Shown here: positions 1 to 9,481 of the stretch, piece by piece
Numbering within the stretch: the stretch's first letter is position 1
Layout: each line of letters starts with the position of its first letter
Origin: Actinacidiphila glaucinigra
GTDB lineage: Bacteria; Actinomycetota; Actinomycetes; Streptomycetales; Streptomycetaceae
Assembly (NCBI RefSeq): GCF_900188405.1
Contig: NZ_FZOF01000017.1
Location: 118,919 to 182,918 of the forward strand
Direction: 5' to 3'
DNA length: 64,000 nt
Translations under genes and position numbers: made by a program
The notes under the pieces: generated by a model
Told to the model about the DNA's origin: nothing
What the model saw: the letters and a program-made list of their open reading frames with translations, nothing else
Database searches by the model: none

Positions 1-879
1 GAAACGGGCGAGCAGGAGGAGGTCGGAGGCGAGCGCCTGGAGCCTGGTGACGTCGTCCACCGCGCTGTCCAGGTCCAGCAGGGCCGGATGGGCGGCCGCC
101 ACCTCCAGTTCGGTGCGCAGCGCCGCGATCGGGCTGCGCAGTTCGTGGGACGCGTCGGCCACGAACCGCCGTTGCCTTTCGACCGCGGCCTGCAGGGCCG
201 TGAGCGTCTCGTTGGTGGCCCGGGCCAGCCGGGCCACCTCGTCGCGGGCCGGGGGCACGGGCACCCTGCGGGACAGGTCGGTGCTGGAGGTGATGGCCTC
301 CATCTCGGCGCGGATGGCCTCGACGGGGCGCAGCGCGTTGCGTGCGCCGAGCCACGTCACCGTCCAGACCACGGCGAGCATCACGGGCAGCCCGGCCGAC
401 AGGAAGACGACCGCCGTGCGGACGGCGTCCTGTTCGGCGGTGAGGGAGGCGCCCGCGGTGACGGTGTAGCGCTCGCCGTCGCGTTCCCCCGAGAGGGCGG
501 CGAACCGGTACGACTCCTGCCTGCCGTCCACGGTCGCGGTCCCCGTGCCGTACTCCGCCTCGGTGTCGCCGTCGTCGTCCGGGTCCGGCACCGGCGCGCC
601 GGTGATCCGCTGGACCTCCTCCCCGACCGCTAGGAGGGTGCCGCCGCCGTCGGTGACCCGTACCGGGTACTCGTCGCCGTCCGGCAGGTCGAGGCGGTCG
701 TACGGGGTCCCGGCGGCGATCTGGGCGGCCACCTCGCGCGCGGCGACCTCGGCCCGCAGGCCGGCCTGCCCGGTCAGGTTCGCCCGCAGGGCGAGGACGA
801 GGCCGAGGCCCGCGAGGACCAGGGCGACGCCCACCACCGCGGTCGCGGACAGTGCCGTGCGGGCGCGGACGGACCTCAT
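1..879 (-). CDS. Sensor histidine kinase, C-terminal part missing (window edge)
   Basis: Membrane sensor kinase that should phosphorylate the response regulator encoded just before it. The visible 293 residues start MRSVRARTALSATAVVG, with a first membrane helix at about 12-32, an extracytoplasmic sensor region, a second helix at about 155-175, a HAMP-like linker and the dimerisation/phosphorylation box ASHELRSP carrying the catalytic His. The ATP-binding domain lies beyond base 1. The start overlaps the stop of the response regulator gene by ATGA, so the two are translationally coupled. The family is clear; the stimulus is unknown. Confidence 0.9.
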   Translation of the reverse strand, partial: MRSVRARTALSATAVVGVALVLAGLGLVLALRANLTGQAGLRAEVAAREVAAQIAAGTPYDRLDLPDGDEYPVRVTDGGGTLLAVGEEVQRITGAPVPDPDDDGDTEAEYGTGTATVDGRQESYRFAALSGERDGERYTVTAGASLTAEQDAVRTAVVFLSAGLPVMLAVVWTVTWLGARNALRPVEAIRAEMEAITSSTDLSRRVPVPPARDEVARLARATNETLTALQAAVERQRRFVADASHELRSPIAALRTELEVAAAHPALLDLDSAVDDVTRLQALASDLLLLARF

Positions 880-1535
880 CCGGCCTCCATCACGTATCCG
901 GCGCCGCGGACGGTGCGGATGGTGGCTGCCCCGAGCTTGCGGCGCAGGGCGCTGACGTAGACCTCGACGATGTTGGGGTCGCCGCTGTAGGCGAAGTCCC
1001 ACACGTGCTCGATGATGTCGGCCTTGGTGACCACCTCGCCGGCGTTGAGCACCAGGTGCTCCAGCACGGCGAACTCCCGTGCGGTGAGCGGGATTTCGGT
1101 CCCGTCGCGGGTGACCCTGCGGCGGCCGGGCTCGACGGTCAGCGCGCCGATGGCGATGACGGGTGAGCCGCCGTGGGAGCGCCGCCGCAGCAGCGCGCGG
1201 ACGCGGGCCAGCAGCACGACGTAGGCGAAGGGCTTCGTCAGGTAGTCGTCGGCGCCGGTGTCCAGGCCCTCCGCCTCGTCGTACACCCCGTCCTTGGCGG
1301 TCAGCATCAGGATCGGGGTGTCGTCGCCCGCGGCCCGCAGAGCGGCGCAGACGCGGTAGCCGTTCATGCCGGGCAGCATGATGTCCAGCAGGATCAGGTC
1401 GTAGGCCTGCTGCGCGGCCTGGTGCAGCGCTTCGGCGCCGTCGTGCACCACGTCGACGCCGAAGCCCTCGGCCGTCAGCCCCTTGGCCAATGAGGCGGCA
1501 AGGCTGCGCTCGTCCTCCACGATCAGCAGGCGCAT
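876..1535 (-). CDS. OmpR/PhoB-family response regulator
   Basis: DNA-binding response regulator of 219 aa. The receiver domain (1-115) has acidic residues E7/D8, phospho-acceptor D51 in LLDIMLPGMNGY, and K101 in LTKPF. The C-terminal winged helix (about 125-217) ends in RRKLG...IRTVRGAGYVME, typical of OmpR-type effector domains. It heads an operon with the overlapping histidine kinase gene and is divergent from a secreted PepSY protein gene; CTTCAG repeats in the intergenic region are candidate binding sites. Family call is secure. Confidence 0.95.
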   Translation of the reverse strand: MRLLIVEDERSLAASLAKGLTAEGFGVDVVHDGAEALHQAAQQAYDLILLDIMLPGMNGYRVCAALRAAGDDTPILMLTAKDGVYDEAEGLDTGADDYLTKPFAYVVLLARVRALLRRRSHGGSPVIAIGALTVEPGRRRVTRDGTEIPLTAREFAVLEHLVLNAGEVVTKADIIEHVWDFAYSGDPNIVEVYVSALRRKLGAATIRTVRGAGYVMEAG

Positions 1536-1567
1536 GCGTACAGGGTGCCAAAACGCTCCTGAGGATT

Positions 1568-1596
1568 CCTTCAGGATCCTTCAGCGTGGCTTCAGG
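1568..1596. promoter_or_regulatory. CTTCAG direct repeats, putative response-regulator binding site
   Basis: CTTCAG occurs at 1569-1574, 1579-1584 and 1590-1595, with 10- and 11-bp periods, so all three copies face the same side of the helix. It sits between the divergent two-component operon (start at 1535) and the PepSY gene (start at 1650). Winged-helix OmpR-type regulators bind such helically phased direct repeats; binding by this regulator is inference. Confidence 0.6.
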
Positions 1597-1649
1597 TGCG
1601 GCGGGCGACGGTGGTGGTCGTCGGATCACCTACGGAAGGACACACCATC

Positions 1650-2261
1650 ATGAGGCGCAAGACGCTGATCGCCACCGCGGCCGCCGTCGCCGTCCTGGCC
1701 GGAACGGGCGGTGTCGCGGCGGCCGCGATGGCGGACGACGACGACCGTCAGCGGCCCGCCGCCGTGGCCACCGACGACCCCGGCGCCGACGACGGTCCCC
1801 GTGACGACGACCGCGACGACCGCGACGCAGGCGACGACAAGGCCCGGGACGGCGGCACCCGCACGGTGAGCCTCGCCGACGCGGTCACCGCGGCGCGGGC
1901 CGAAGCCCCGGGCACCGTGGTGTCGGCCGAGCTCGACGAGGACCGCGGACGCGCCGAATGGGAGGTCGAGACGCTCGCCGAGGACGGCACCTGGCACGAG
2001 GTGACGATCGACGCCGCGAACGGCGAGGTCGTCACCACCCGCGAGGAGCAGGACCGGCAGGACGCCGACGAGGCCCGGGACGCACTGCGCGGCTCACGCA
2101 CCGACCTCGTGGAGGCGGCAAAGGCGGCCGCGGGCGCCCGCCCCGGTACGGTCACCTCCGTCTCCCTCGACGACGACACCCGCGGCTGGGAGGTCGAACT
2201 ACACCAGGACGGCGCCGAGCACGAGTTCCACGTCGACCCGGCCACCGGCGACACCACCTGA
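1650..2261 (+). CDS. Secreted/membrane-anchored PepSY-domain protein
   Basis: 203-aa exported protein. The start at 1650 is chosen because GGAAGGA lies 9 nt upstream; an in-frame ATG at 1596 lacks this. MRRKTLIATAAAVAVLAG is a signal peptide or anchor, followed by a very acidic Asp/Arg-rich linker (about residues 30-75). Two PepSY repeats follow (about 80-135 and 145-200), each with the pattern EWEVE or WEVEL and a closing VDPATGD-like turn. PepSY proteins often sit beside two-component systems and are thought to modulate peptidases or sensors in the envelope. Probably under control of the divergent regulator. Confidence 0.85.
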   Translation: MRRKTLIATAAAVAVLAGTGGVAAAAMADDDDRQRPAAVATDDPGADDGPRDDDRDDRDAGDDKARDGGTRTVSLADAVTAARAEAPGTVVSAELDEDRGRAEWEVETLAEDGTWHEVTIDAANGEVVTTREEQDRQDADEARDALRGSRTDLVEAAKAAAGARPGTVTSVSLDDDTRGWEVELHQDGAEHEFHVDPATGDTT

Positions 2262-2281
2262 CGCGGGGCCGGGACGCGGAC

Positions 2282-2905
2282 TCAGATCCGCGGCTCGGGC
2301 GGGAAGCCGGTCCAGCGCAGTTCCTCCGGCAGGTGGCGCATGTCGTTCTGGACCATGACCGACACGGGCCGCCCCGGCATGTAGCGGATGACGGTGAGGG
2401 CCGCGTTGGCCTGGTTCACACCCAGCCATCGCCATGCCGGGGCGTCCATGGCGTGCCTCACCAGCCAGCCCACCAGGAAGTTGTGGGTGACGACCAGTTC
2501 GTGCCGCTCCCGGTCGCCCTCGGCGGGGCCGGTGAACTGCTCCAGCGCGCGCAGGGCCAGCGAGGAACCGAGCGCGCGCTCCTCCGCCGTGGCGCCCTCC
2601 AGGAAGCGCAGGAGGTGGTCGGCGCTGTCCCGCGGCAGCTCCTCCCGCCGCGGGAAGTACGGGACGTAGTCGCCGGCGGTCTCCGAGACGCGGAGGTCGG
2701 CGCCGTCCAGGTGCTCCCCGATCAGGGCCGCGGTCTGCGCGGCCCTGGGCAGCGGGCCGTGGTGGACCACGGATATCGGCAGGTCCGCCAGCCGGCGGCC
2801 GAGCAGGGCCGCCTGGCGGCGCCCGTCGTCCGACAGTCCGCTCTCGTCCGGCAGGGCCTCCCCGTGCCGGACCAGATAGAGGTACCGCGTGGCCGCAGCC
2901 GCCAT
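2282..2905 (-). CDS. Histidine phosphatase (phosphoglycerate mutase-like) family protein
   Basis: 207-aa protein with the phosphohistidine motif LVRHGEA near the N terminus (H about 11) and a second conserved His in VVTHNFLVGWLV. These define the RHG/histidine-phosphatase superfamily; substrates range from phosphosugars to nucleotides and cannot be assigned here. The start at 2905 has AAGGAG 7 nt upstream; a longer in-frame reading to 2956 has no ribosome site. Convergent with the PepSY gene (20 bp between stops) and downstream of the MBL operon on the same strand. Confidence 0.85.
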   Translation of the reverse strand: MAAAATRYLYLVRHGEALPDESGLSDDGRRQAALLGRRLADLPISVVHHGPLPRAAQTAALIGEHLDGADLRVSETAGDYVPYFPRREELPRDSADHLLRFLEGATAEERALGSSLALRALEQFTGPAEGDRERHELVVTHNFLVGWLVRHAMDAPAWRWLGVNQANAALTVIRYMPGRPVSVMVQNDMRHLPEELRWTGFPPEPRI

Positions 2906-2996
2906 GCCCGGGCTCCTTCGCGAAGCGTCATGATCGTGTCCGTTGTCCCTGGGCACGACGCCGCGGCCGCCGCCCCGGTTCCCTCGGGCGCGGGTG

Positions 2997-3836
2997 TCAC
3001 GGCAGCAGGGCGAGGGCGCTGTACCAGACCGGGCCCGGGTTGAGGCGGTCCGGGTGGAGCCGCAGCATCCGGTCGTAGAACGGGCGGGGGCGCGGCTTCT
3101 CCGCCAGCAGGCGTTGCGCGTCGAGCAGGTAGTCGCGGGTCTGCTCCAGGATCACGGGGTCGTCGGGCAGGGTCTTGTCCTTGTGGCCGGCCACGACCGC
3201 GCGCGGGTTCAGCGCGAGGACGGTGCCGATCGCGGTGAGCCACTTGTCGATGCCGCCGCCGGCGCTCTCCCGCAGGTACTGGTGGACGCCGTTGTAGGCC
3301 ACGTCGCCGGCCACCACGAGGCCGATCGACGGGACGTGCAGGACGGTCGTGTCGTCGGTGTCGGTGTGGCCGGTCTCCACCACGTGCAGCGGGTGCCCTT
3401 CCAGCGCGAACCCGTCGTCCGGGACAACCCGGTAGACCACGGGGCTGTCGGGGATGAGCCCGGGGAAGTCCACGTCCCACCTGGTCCGGCGGCCCTCGCC
3501 GGCCTGCCGGTGCATCAGCCCGATGGTGCCCTCGGTCGCGTACGGCACCGCCCCGGGGAAGCGCCGCAGCAGCAAGCCGGTGCCGAACCAGTGGTCACCG
3601 TGGCCGTGGGTGGCGTAGACGTACGCCAGTCGTCTGCCGGAGCGTTCGATCCAGTCGCCGACGTCGCGCACCTGCTCGCGGGTGAACGGCGGGTCGACGA
3701 GGACCGCTTCCTCCTCGCCGAGGACCAACGTCGAGGTCAGCGGCGAGGAGAAGATAGGGCTCCCGTCGGGCAACCGGGGGCCCTGGGCGCGGCGCAACCC
3801 GTCGCACACGTAGGTGTCGTAGCGCAGATCCGTCAT
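2997..3836 (-). CDS. MBL-fold metallo-hydrolase
   Basis: 279-aa metallo-beta-lactamase-fold enzyme. The metal-binding motif THGHGDHWFG, a later His in ETGHTDTDDT, Asp in AGDVAYN and final His in AGHKDKT form the usual dinuclear zinc site. No signal peptide. It is last in a tight three-gene operon (6 bp after the DUF302 gene, itself 18 bp after the regulator), suggesting a hydrolase for a small molecule sensed by that regulator. The family is certain; the substrate is unknown. Confidence 0.9.
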   Translation of the reverse strand: MTDLRYDTYVCDGLRRAQGPRLPDGSPIFSSPLTSTLVLGEEEAVLVDPPFTREQVRDVGDWIERSGRRLAYVYATHGHGDHWFGTGLLLRRFPGAVPYATEGTIGLMHRQAGEGRRTRWDVDFPGLIPDSPVVYRVVPDDGFALEGHPLHVVETGHTDTDDTTVLHVPSIGLVVAGDVAYNGVHQYLRESAGGGIDKWLTAIGTVLALNPRAVVAGHKDKTLPDDPVILEQTRDYLLDAQRLLAEKPRPRPFYDRMLRLHPDRLNPGPVWYSALALLP

Positions 3837-3842
3837 GGCCGT

Positions 3843-4421
3843 TCAGCCGAGCCCGTCGGGCACCGGCGCCTCCATGAGTGTCAGCAGGCGGGCGACCTTG
3901 TGGTCGAGTTCCAGGCCCACTTGGGCGATGTCCTCGCTCCCGTAGCTGCCGAAGTGGGAGCTCGGCCTGTCGATCACGAATCGCGGCGCGTCGGCGCCCC
4001 GGTAGATCTCGGTGCGCAGCGGCGCGTGCATCATGGCGGACGGGTCGTGGCGGAACATCCGCTCGGCGATGGCGTAGTTGCCCATGAGGTACATCACGAA
4101 CGGCGTCGCGTCCCCGGCGAGGGTCATGAGCGCCGTTCCCACGTTCTTCCAGAAGATCATGAATCCATGGGGCGCGTTGCTCGCGGCCAGGGCGAGTGCG
4201 CTCTCCCACGAGCCGCCGGAGCGGATGACGTCCTGGACCTCCGTCGCCCGGTAGTCCGGCACCAGGGACTCGTAACGCCGCACGGCCTCCTCGAACGTTC
4301 CCGGCAGGGGGACGTCGAACCTGGTGACGGCGTAGTCGACCGATCGCACCTCGGGCACCCGGACCACCTCGTACGGTGCGGCACACCGCCACACCCTCCT
4401 CCCATCGTCCCTCCGCGGCAC
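3843..4421 (-). CDS. DUF302-like protein
   Basis: 192-aa soluble protein with no signal peptide. The central part (HGFMIFWKNVG ... MYLMGNYAIAERMFRH ... PLRTEIYRG ... IDRPSS) matches my memory of DUF302, a small alpha/beta domain of unknown function often combined with redox or metal proteins. The N terminus before residue 30 is unconvincing, and a GTG start around VRSVDYAV is possible. Middle gene of the MBL/regulator operon. Confidence 0.65.
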   Translation of the reverse strand: MPRRDDGRRVWRCAAPYEVVRVPEVRSVDYAVTRFDVPLPGTFEEAVRRYESLVPDYRATEVQDVIRSGGSWESALALAASNAPHGFMIFWKNVGTALMTLAGDATPFVMYLMGNYAIAERMFRHDPSAMMHAPLRTEIYRGADAPRFVIDRPSSHFGSYGSEDIAQVGLELDHKVARLLTLMEAPVPDGLG

Positions 4422-4439
4422 GTCGGCGCAACTCCGCGC

Positions 4440-5450
4440 TCACACCCAGTTGCGCCGGGCCGCCGCGACGCCCGCGCCGAACCGGTTGGTGGTGCCCAGT
4501 TCCGCGTAGAGATCCTGGATCCGCCGGCGCAGGGTGCGCGTGGAAACGCCGAACTGGCGGGCGATGGCGTCGTCCTTGACCCCGGCGGCGAAGAGCGCGA
4601 GCAGGTTCCGCTCCTCGTCGGTGGGTTCGCGCACCGGGTCGACAGCGTCGCCCAGGGTGCACGGCTGCGGCGCCGGCGGCTGCTGGGAGCCCGGTCCGGC
4701 CAGCGGGACGGCACCGGCCCAATAGCGCTCGAAGAGCTCGGTCAGTGCCTCCAGCAGCGGGGGCGCCTCGGTGTAGAGGGTGTCGGTGCTGTCGGGGCCC
4801 AGGCTCAGCGAGACCATGGCCGCCGAGCGGTCCGCCATGGTCAGCTTGATGGGCAGCGAGGACACGACCCTGGCCTCCTCGCCGCGCGACACGAGACTGC
4901 CCAGTTCCTGCCCCCCGCCGTCCTCGTCGAAGCTCGCGGCCGCGTAGACGACCCGCACCCGCACACCGCGCCGTACGGCGGCCTCGTCGAGCGGACCGTT
5001 CGGAACGAACAGGAAGGGTGGCCGGGCCAGGCCGCACATCTCGTACGTGGCGGCCTGGTGCAAACGGTAGTAGCAGTCCCCGACTTCCTCCGGGCCGCTG
5101 ATCGTCCGCGTTGCGGGTTCGCCGGCGCTGGACCGCCTGGCCTGGTCGAACAGCGCGCCGAGCGGGCCGGTGGCGTCGCGTATGGCGGCCAGCTGGCGTT
5201 CGCGGGACTCCACCAGCGCCCGCAGCGCGTGACGCGGATCCACGGTCAGGTACTCGCCGGAGGAGCGGCGGCTCAGCAGTCCGGAGTGGTGCAGGCGCTC
5301 CAGCAGGGCCACCGCCGCTCCGGTGCCCAGCCCGAACGCCGCGGTGACGTCGTCCGCCGTACCACCACCCTGGGCGAGCAGACCGCGGTAGACGGCCTCC
5401 GCCCCGGCGTCGAGGCCGACCAGCTCCAAGGGCACGGCGCCATCCGTCAT
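4440..5450 (-). CDS. TrmB-like/LuxR-type transcriptional regulator next to subtilase
   Basis: 336-aa regulator. The N-terminal winged helix (AVYRGLLAQGGGTADDVTAAF, about 15-70) resembles TrmB-type domains; a central ligand-like domain follows; the C terminus (about 270-336) is a LuxR/GerE helix-turn-helix with DDAIARQFGVSTRTLRRRI. The start at 5450 has GGTGGAG 5 nt upstream; the in-frame upstream Met at 5477 is rejected. It is divergent from the S8 peptidase gene and leads the DUF302/MBL operon. In Streptomyces such two-HTH regulators frequently adjoin large secreted peptidases, so peptidase control is a reasonable inference. Confidence 0.8.
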   Translation of the reverse strand: MTDGAVPLELVGLDAGAEAVYRGLLAQGGGTADDVTAAFGLGTGAAVALLERLHHSGLLSRRSSGEYLTVDPRHALRALVESRERQLAAIRDATGPLGALFDQARRSSAGEPATRTISGPEEVGDCYYRLHQAATYEMCGLARPPFLFVPNGPLDEAAVRRGVRVRVVYAAASFDEDGGGQELGSLVSRGEEARVVSSLPIKLTMADRSAAMVSLSLGPDSTDTLYTEAPPLLEALTELFERYWAGAVPLAGPGSQQPPAPQPCTLGDAVDPVREPTDEERNLLALFAAGVKDDAIARQFGVSTRTLRRRIQDLYAELGTTNRFGAGVAAARRNWV

Positions 5451-5603
5451 CGTTCTCCACCTACGATCTTCTTGCACATGAGCGAATTGACGTCATACCA
5501 GAACGTGTGACAGGTGTGCCGCGGCGCGGCGACCGCTCACACCGTGCAGTGTGTCTCGCTTGCCGATCATTGCGCCGCTTTGCGCCCTGTCCACTTGGTG
5601 ACA

Positions 5604-5619
5604 TGGCACAGAAGTGCCA
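5604..5619. promoter_or_regulatory. Perfect inverted repeat TGGCAC-AGAA-GTGCCA (operator candidate)
   Basis: 6-bp arms and a 4-bp spacer, 77 bp before the subtilase TTG start and inside the divergent promoter region. The same half-site recurs as a gap-free palindrome before the second subtilase (51203-51216). Probably the site of the adjacent LuxR-type regulator; this is inference. Confidence 0.6.
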
Positions 5620-5695
5620 AAGGGCCGCCTTTACAGGGATCCGAACGGATGGCTGACTGCGTTCAACCCCAGCCCATCGAGTCCATGAGGTTCCC

Positions 5696-8600
5696 TTGCG
5701 CATGCCTCCGTCCCGCAGACGCGGGTTGACAGCCGCCGTCGCCGCCCTGGTGGTGCTGACGGCCACGGGTCCGGTCGCGTCGGCCGACCCCTCGGCGACG
5801 TCCCCCTCCCCCACCGCGACCGGTGCCGCTCCCGCGGGCGTGCGCACCCTCACGCTGATCACCGGTGACAAGGTCACCGTGACCGGGAACGGCCGCACCG
5901 AGTCCGTCACCACGGTCACCGGCCCGAACGGCAGGACCGCCGGCGCCCACGTGATGTCGGTGGGCACGGACACCTACGTGTACCCCGACGCCGCGGTGCC
6001 CTACATCGCGTCAGGAGCCCTGGACGAGGGCCTCTTCAACATCACCGCGCTGCTGGCGGACGGCTACGACGACGCCCGCACCGACCGGCTGCCGCTCATC
6101 GTCACCTACACCGACGCCGCGGCCCGCTCCCGCAGCGCGAAGACCCCGGAGGGCGCGCGCAGGACGCTGACCCTCAGCAGCATCCAGGGCGCGGCGATCT
6201 CCGCCGAGCACGACCGGGCGGCGGACTTCTGGTCCTCCCTGACCGGCACCGGGGCGAAGGCCGCCGGGACCGCCGCGAAGACGGCGGACGGCGCACGGCT
6301 GGCCGGCGGCGTCGCCAAGGTGTGGCTGGACGGCAAGGTCAAGGCCACGCTGTCCGACACGACGGCGCAGATCGGCGCCCCGGAGGTGTGGGGCGGCGGG
6401 GACACCGGGCAGGGCGTGGACGTCGCCGTGCTGGACACCGGCATCGACGCCGCGCACCCGGACTTCGCCGGCCGCATAGCGGCGGCGGAGAGCTTCGTGC
6501 CCGACCAGGACGTCACCGACCGGAATGGCCACGGCACCCACGTCGCCTCCACCGTCGCCGGCACCGGCGCCGCCTCGGGCGGCACCGAGAAGGGCGTCGC
6601 CCCGGGCGCGTCCCTGCACATCGGCAAGGTACTGGACGACTTCGGCAGCGGACAGGACTCCTGGATCCTCGCCGGCATGGAGTGGGCCGTCCGCGACCAG
6701 CACGCCAAGGTCGTCAGCATGAGCCTGGGCGGCGACCCCACCAACGGCACCGACCCGCTCAGCGAGGCCGTGAACCGGCTCAGCGAGGAGACCGGGGCAC
6801 TGTTCGTGATCGCGGCGGGCAACTCCGGCCCGGCGCCCTACACCGTGGGTGCCCCCGGTGCCGCCGACGCCGCGCTGACGGTGGGCGCGGTGCAGGGCCC
6901 CGGCAAGGGCGTGGACCAGCTGGCCCCGTTCTCCAGCCGCGGGCCCCGCGTGGGCGACAACGCCGTCAAGCCCGATCTGACCGGCCCGGGTGTGGACGTG
7001 CTGGCGGCGCGCTCGCAGTACGCGCTGGAGGGCGAGGGCGCGTACCAGACGATGAGCGGCACCTCCATGGCGACGCCCCACGTGGCGGGCGCCGCGGCCC
7101 TGCTGGCCGCGAAGCACCCGGACTGGACGGGGCAGCAGCTCAAGGAAGCGCTGATCAGCACCACCGCGAGCACCCAGCGGTTCAGCCCCTTCGAGGCGGG
7201 CAGCGGGCGCGTGGACGTCGCCGCCGCCGTGAAGGCCACGCTGGTCGCCTCCGGTGACGCGTACGCGCAGGCCCACTACCCGTACACGCCGGGTCAGACG
7301 GTCCGCAAGGACGTCACCTACACCAACTCCGGCGCCGAACCGGTCACCGTGGACCTGTCCCTGAGCCCGGGCCAGCTGCCCGAGGGCCTGTTCACGCTGA
7401 CGGAGACGCGGTTGACCGTGCCCGCCCACGGCACCGCCTCCGTGGGCGTGATCACCCACCTCGACGCGGCCGAGGACAACGGCGCCTACACCACCCGCCT
7501 TCTCGCCACCGGCGCCGACGGCACGACCCTGGCCCGCACCACGGTCGGGGTGAGCAAGGAGGGCCGCCGGGTCAACCTGACGGTCACCGCCAAGGACCGG
7601 CACGGCAAGGCCCTTCCCGGCACCCTCTTGCTCAAGGACGTGGAGCGCAACACCGCTCCCAAGGTGTACGCCGTCGACGCCTCGGGCCGCATCGAGCTGC
7701 GCCTGTCCCCGGGCACCTACTCGGCGTGGATGAACGCCGACGTGCCCGGTGTCGACGGTACGCACACGCTGGGCTTCGCGATGTTCTCGGCGCCGCAGAT
7801 CGACCTCGACACCGACCGCACCGTCCGCTTCGACGCGGCCGACCTGCGCAAGGCGGCCGCGCTCACCCCGCAGCCGACCGCCAACCAGTTCATGCGCGTC
7901 GACCAGTACCGCACCAACGACGCGCTCTCGCTGTTCCCCTTCATGGACAGCTACATGCCCCAGTCCTGGCGCTACGACAGCCTCTGGGTGACCCCGACTC
8001 CGAAGGTGACGAAGGGCTCGTACCACTTCGCGACCCGCTGGCGGCAGATCCAGGCGCCGCTGACGTTCTCCTCGGGCTCGCAGACCTACGGCGACGTCAC
8101 CGTCCAGAGCCTGTCCCCCAAGCTGCCGGACGGCACCGGCACGTACCGGGCCGTCTGGGCCGGTGACGGCTCCGCCGCGGACTTCGGCAGGACCAAGGTG
8201 CGCGGCCAGATCGCGGTCGTCCGCCGCAGTGACACGGTGTCCGCCCCGGACCAGGCCGCCGCGGCGGCGAAGGCCGGCGCACGGCAGCTGCTGATCCTGA
8301 ACAACGGCTACGGCAAGTACGACCCCTGGGCCGACCTGCCCGAAGGCGCCCCGCTCCCCGTGGCCTCCCTCGGCACCGACGACAGCGCACGGCTGCTGAA
8401 CCGGCTGCACAGGCCCGGCACGGCGACGCTGAAGGTGGTTTCGCACCCGTACCCGCGCTACGCCTACGACCTGATCCGCCACCAGGAGGGCTCGGTCCCG
8501 AAGGACCCGTCCTACCGGCCCGGCGCCGGGGAGCTGGCGCGCATCGACGAGTCGTTCCGCAACACCACGCAGGGCAGGGCCGTGGCGTACCGCGAGGACG

Positions 8601-9463
8601 TCTCGCTGATCTTCAACCGGCCCTCGCTCATCGATCCGACGCAGGTCGCGGCCCAGGGCACCCTCACCTCATGGGTCACGGCGGGCGACGACGCCCGCTG
8701 GGTCTCCTCGGCCGCCATGCCCGACCTCGGCCAGCGGGGCGTCGTCCGCACGTACAAGCCGCGCGCCACGAGCAGTGAGACCTGGTTCTCACCGATCCAG
8801 CGCCCGCGGGCGCTCAACGACCGCATCAGCTGGACGGCACCCTTCCGGGTGGGCGACATCATCAGCACGTCCAGCCTGCCGGCCTGGGGCGACTCCGGCG
8901 GTCACGCGGGCGTCACGTGGGCCGACGGCGACACGTCGAAGATCTCGCTGTACCAGGGCGACCAGCTGCTCGGCGAGGACTACAACGAGCGCATCGTCAC
9001 CGTCGAGGAACTGTCGCCGGACCCGCAGCCCTACCGGATCGTGGTGGAGGGCAAGCGGAACATGCCGGACCGCCCGTACTCGACCCGCACCCGTACCGAG
9101 TGGGGATTCACCTCGAGCACCACGGACTACTCGGCCATCACGCCCCTGCCGCTGGTGCAGCTCGACTACGCGGTGGCCACCGACCTGTCCGGCAAGGCCA
9201 AGCGGCGGACCGGCCTGACGGTCACCGCCTCGCACCTGAAGGGCGCGGCGGGCGCCGGGACGATTCGCACGGCGACCCTCGAGGTGTCGTACGACGACGG
9301 CGCCACCTGGCGCAAGGCGACGCTGCGGCAGTCGGGCGGCGGCTGGAAGGCGCAGCTCGACGCGCCGTCGCGGGCCCGCTTCGCGAGCCTGCGGACGACG
9401 GCGCGTGACGCGAAGGGGAACAGCGTCAGCCAGACCCTGATCCGCGCCTTCGGCCTCAGGTAG
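5696..9463 (+). CDS. Large secreted S8 (subtilisin-like) peptidase
   Basis: 1255-aa secreted serine protease. The start is a TTG with GAGG at 5687-5690; the paralogue at 51304 conserves the same TTCCC-TTG context. A signal peptide covers about 1-40. An N-terminal propeptide-like region contains TLTLITGDKVTV and YVYPDAAVPYI. Catalytic triad: D247 (VAVLDTGID), H279 (NGHGTHVAS), S457 (GTSMATPHVAG), with oxyanion N376 (AAGNSGP). C-terminal beta-rich domains include a PA-like segment (about 810-920). Divergent from a LuxR/TrmB-like regulator and followed by a strong terminator. Likely extracellular protein degradation. Confidence 0.95.
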   Translation: MRMPPSRRRGLTAAVAALVVLTATGPVASADPSATSPSPTATGAAPAGVRTLTLITGDKVTVTGNGRTESVTTVTGPNGRTAGAHVMSVGTDTYVYPDAAVPYIASGALDEGLFNITALLADGYDDARTDRLPLIVTYTDAAARSRSAKTPEGARRTLTLSSIQGAAISAEHDRAADFWSSLTGTGAKAAGTAAKTADGARLAGGVAKVWLDGKVKATLSDTTAQIGAPEVWGGGDTGQGVDVAVLDTGIDAAHPDFAGRIAAAESFVPDQDVTDRNGHGTHVASTVAGTGAASGGTEKGVAPGASLHIGKVLDDFGSGQDSWILAGMEWAVRDQHAKVVSMSLGGDPTNGTDPLSEAVNRLSEETGALFVIAAGNSGPAPYTVGAPGAADAALTVGAVQGPGKGVDQLAPFSSRGPRVGDNAVKPDLTGPGVDVLAARSQYALEGEGAYQTMSGTSMATPHVAGAAALLAAKHPDWTGQQLKEALISTTASTQRFSPFEAGSGRVDVAAAVKATLVASGDAYAQAHYPYTPGQTVRKDVTYTNSGAEPVTVDLSLSPGQLPEGLFTLTETRLTVPAHGTASVGVITHLDAAEDNGAYTTRLLATGADGTTLARTTVGVSKEGRRVNLTVTAKDRHGKALPGTLLLKDVERNTAPKVYAVDASGRIELRLSPGTYSAWMNADVPGVDGTHTLGFAMFSAPQIDLDTDRTVRFDAADLRKAAALTPQPTANQFMRVDQYRTNDALSLFPFMDSYMPQSWRYDSLWVTPTPKVTKGSYHFATRWRQIQAPLTFSSGSQTYGDVTVQSLSPKLPDGTGTYRAVWAGDGSAADFGRTKVRGQIAVVRRSDTVSAPDQAAAAAKAGARQLLILNNGYGKYDPWADLPEGAPLPVASLGTDDSARLLNRLHRPGTATLKVVSHPYPRYAYDLIRHQEGSVPKDPSYRPGAGELARIDESFRNTTQGRAVAYREDVSLIFNRPSLIDPTQVAAQGTLTSWVTAGDDARWVSSAAMPDLGQRGVVRTYKPRATSSETWFSPIQRPRALNDRISWTAPFRVGDIISTSSLPAWGDSGGHAGVTWADGDTSKISLYQGDQLLGEDYNERIVTVEELSPDPQPYRIVVEGKRNMPDRPYSTRTRTEWGFTSSTTDYSAITPLPLVQLDYAVATDLSGKAKRRTGLTVTASHLKGAAGAGTIRTATLEVSYDDGATWRKATLRQSGGGWKAQLDAPSRARFASLRTTARDAKGNSVSQTLIRAFGLR

Positions 9464-9481
9464 CCGGCGGCGCGACGGACG

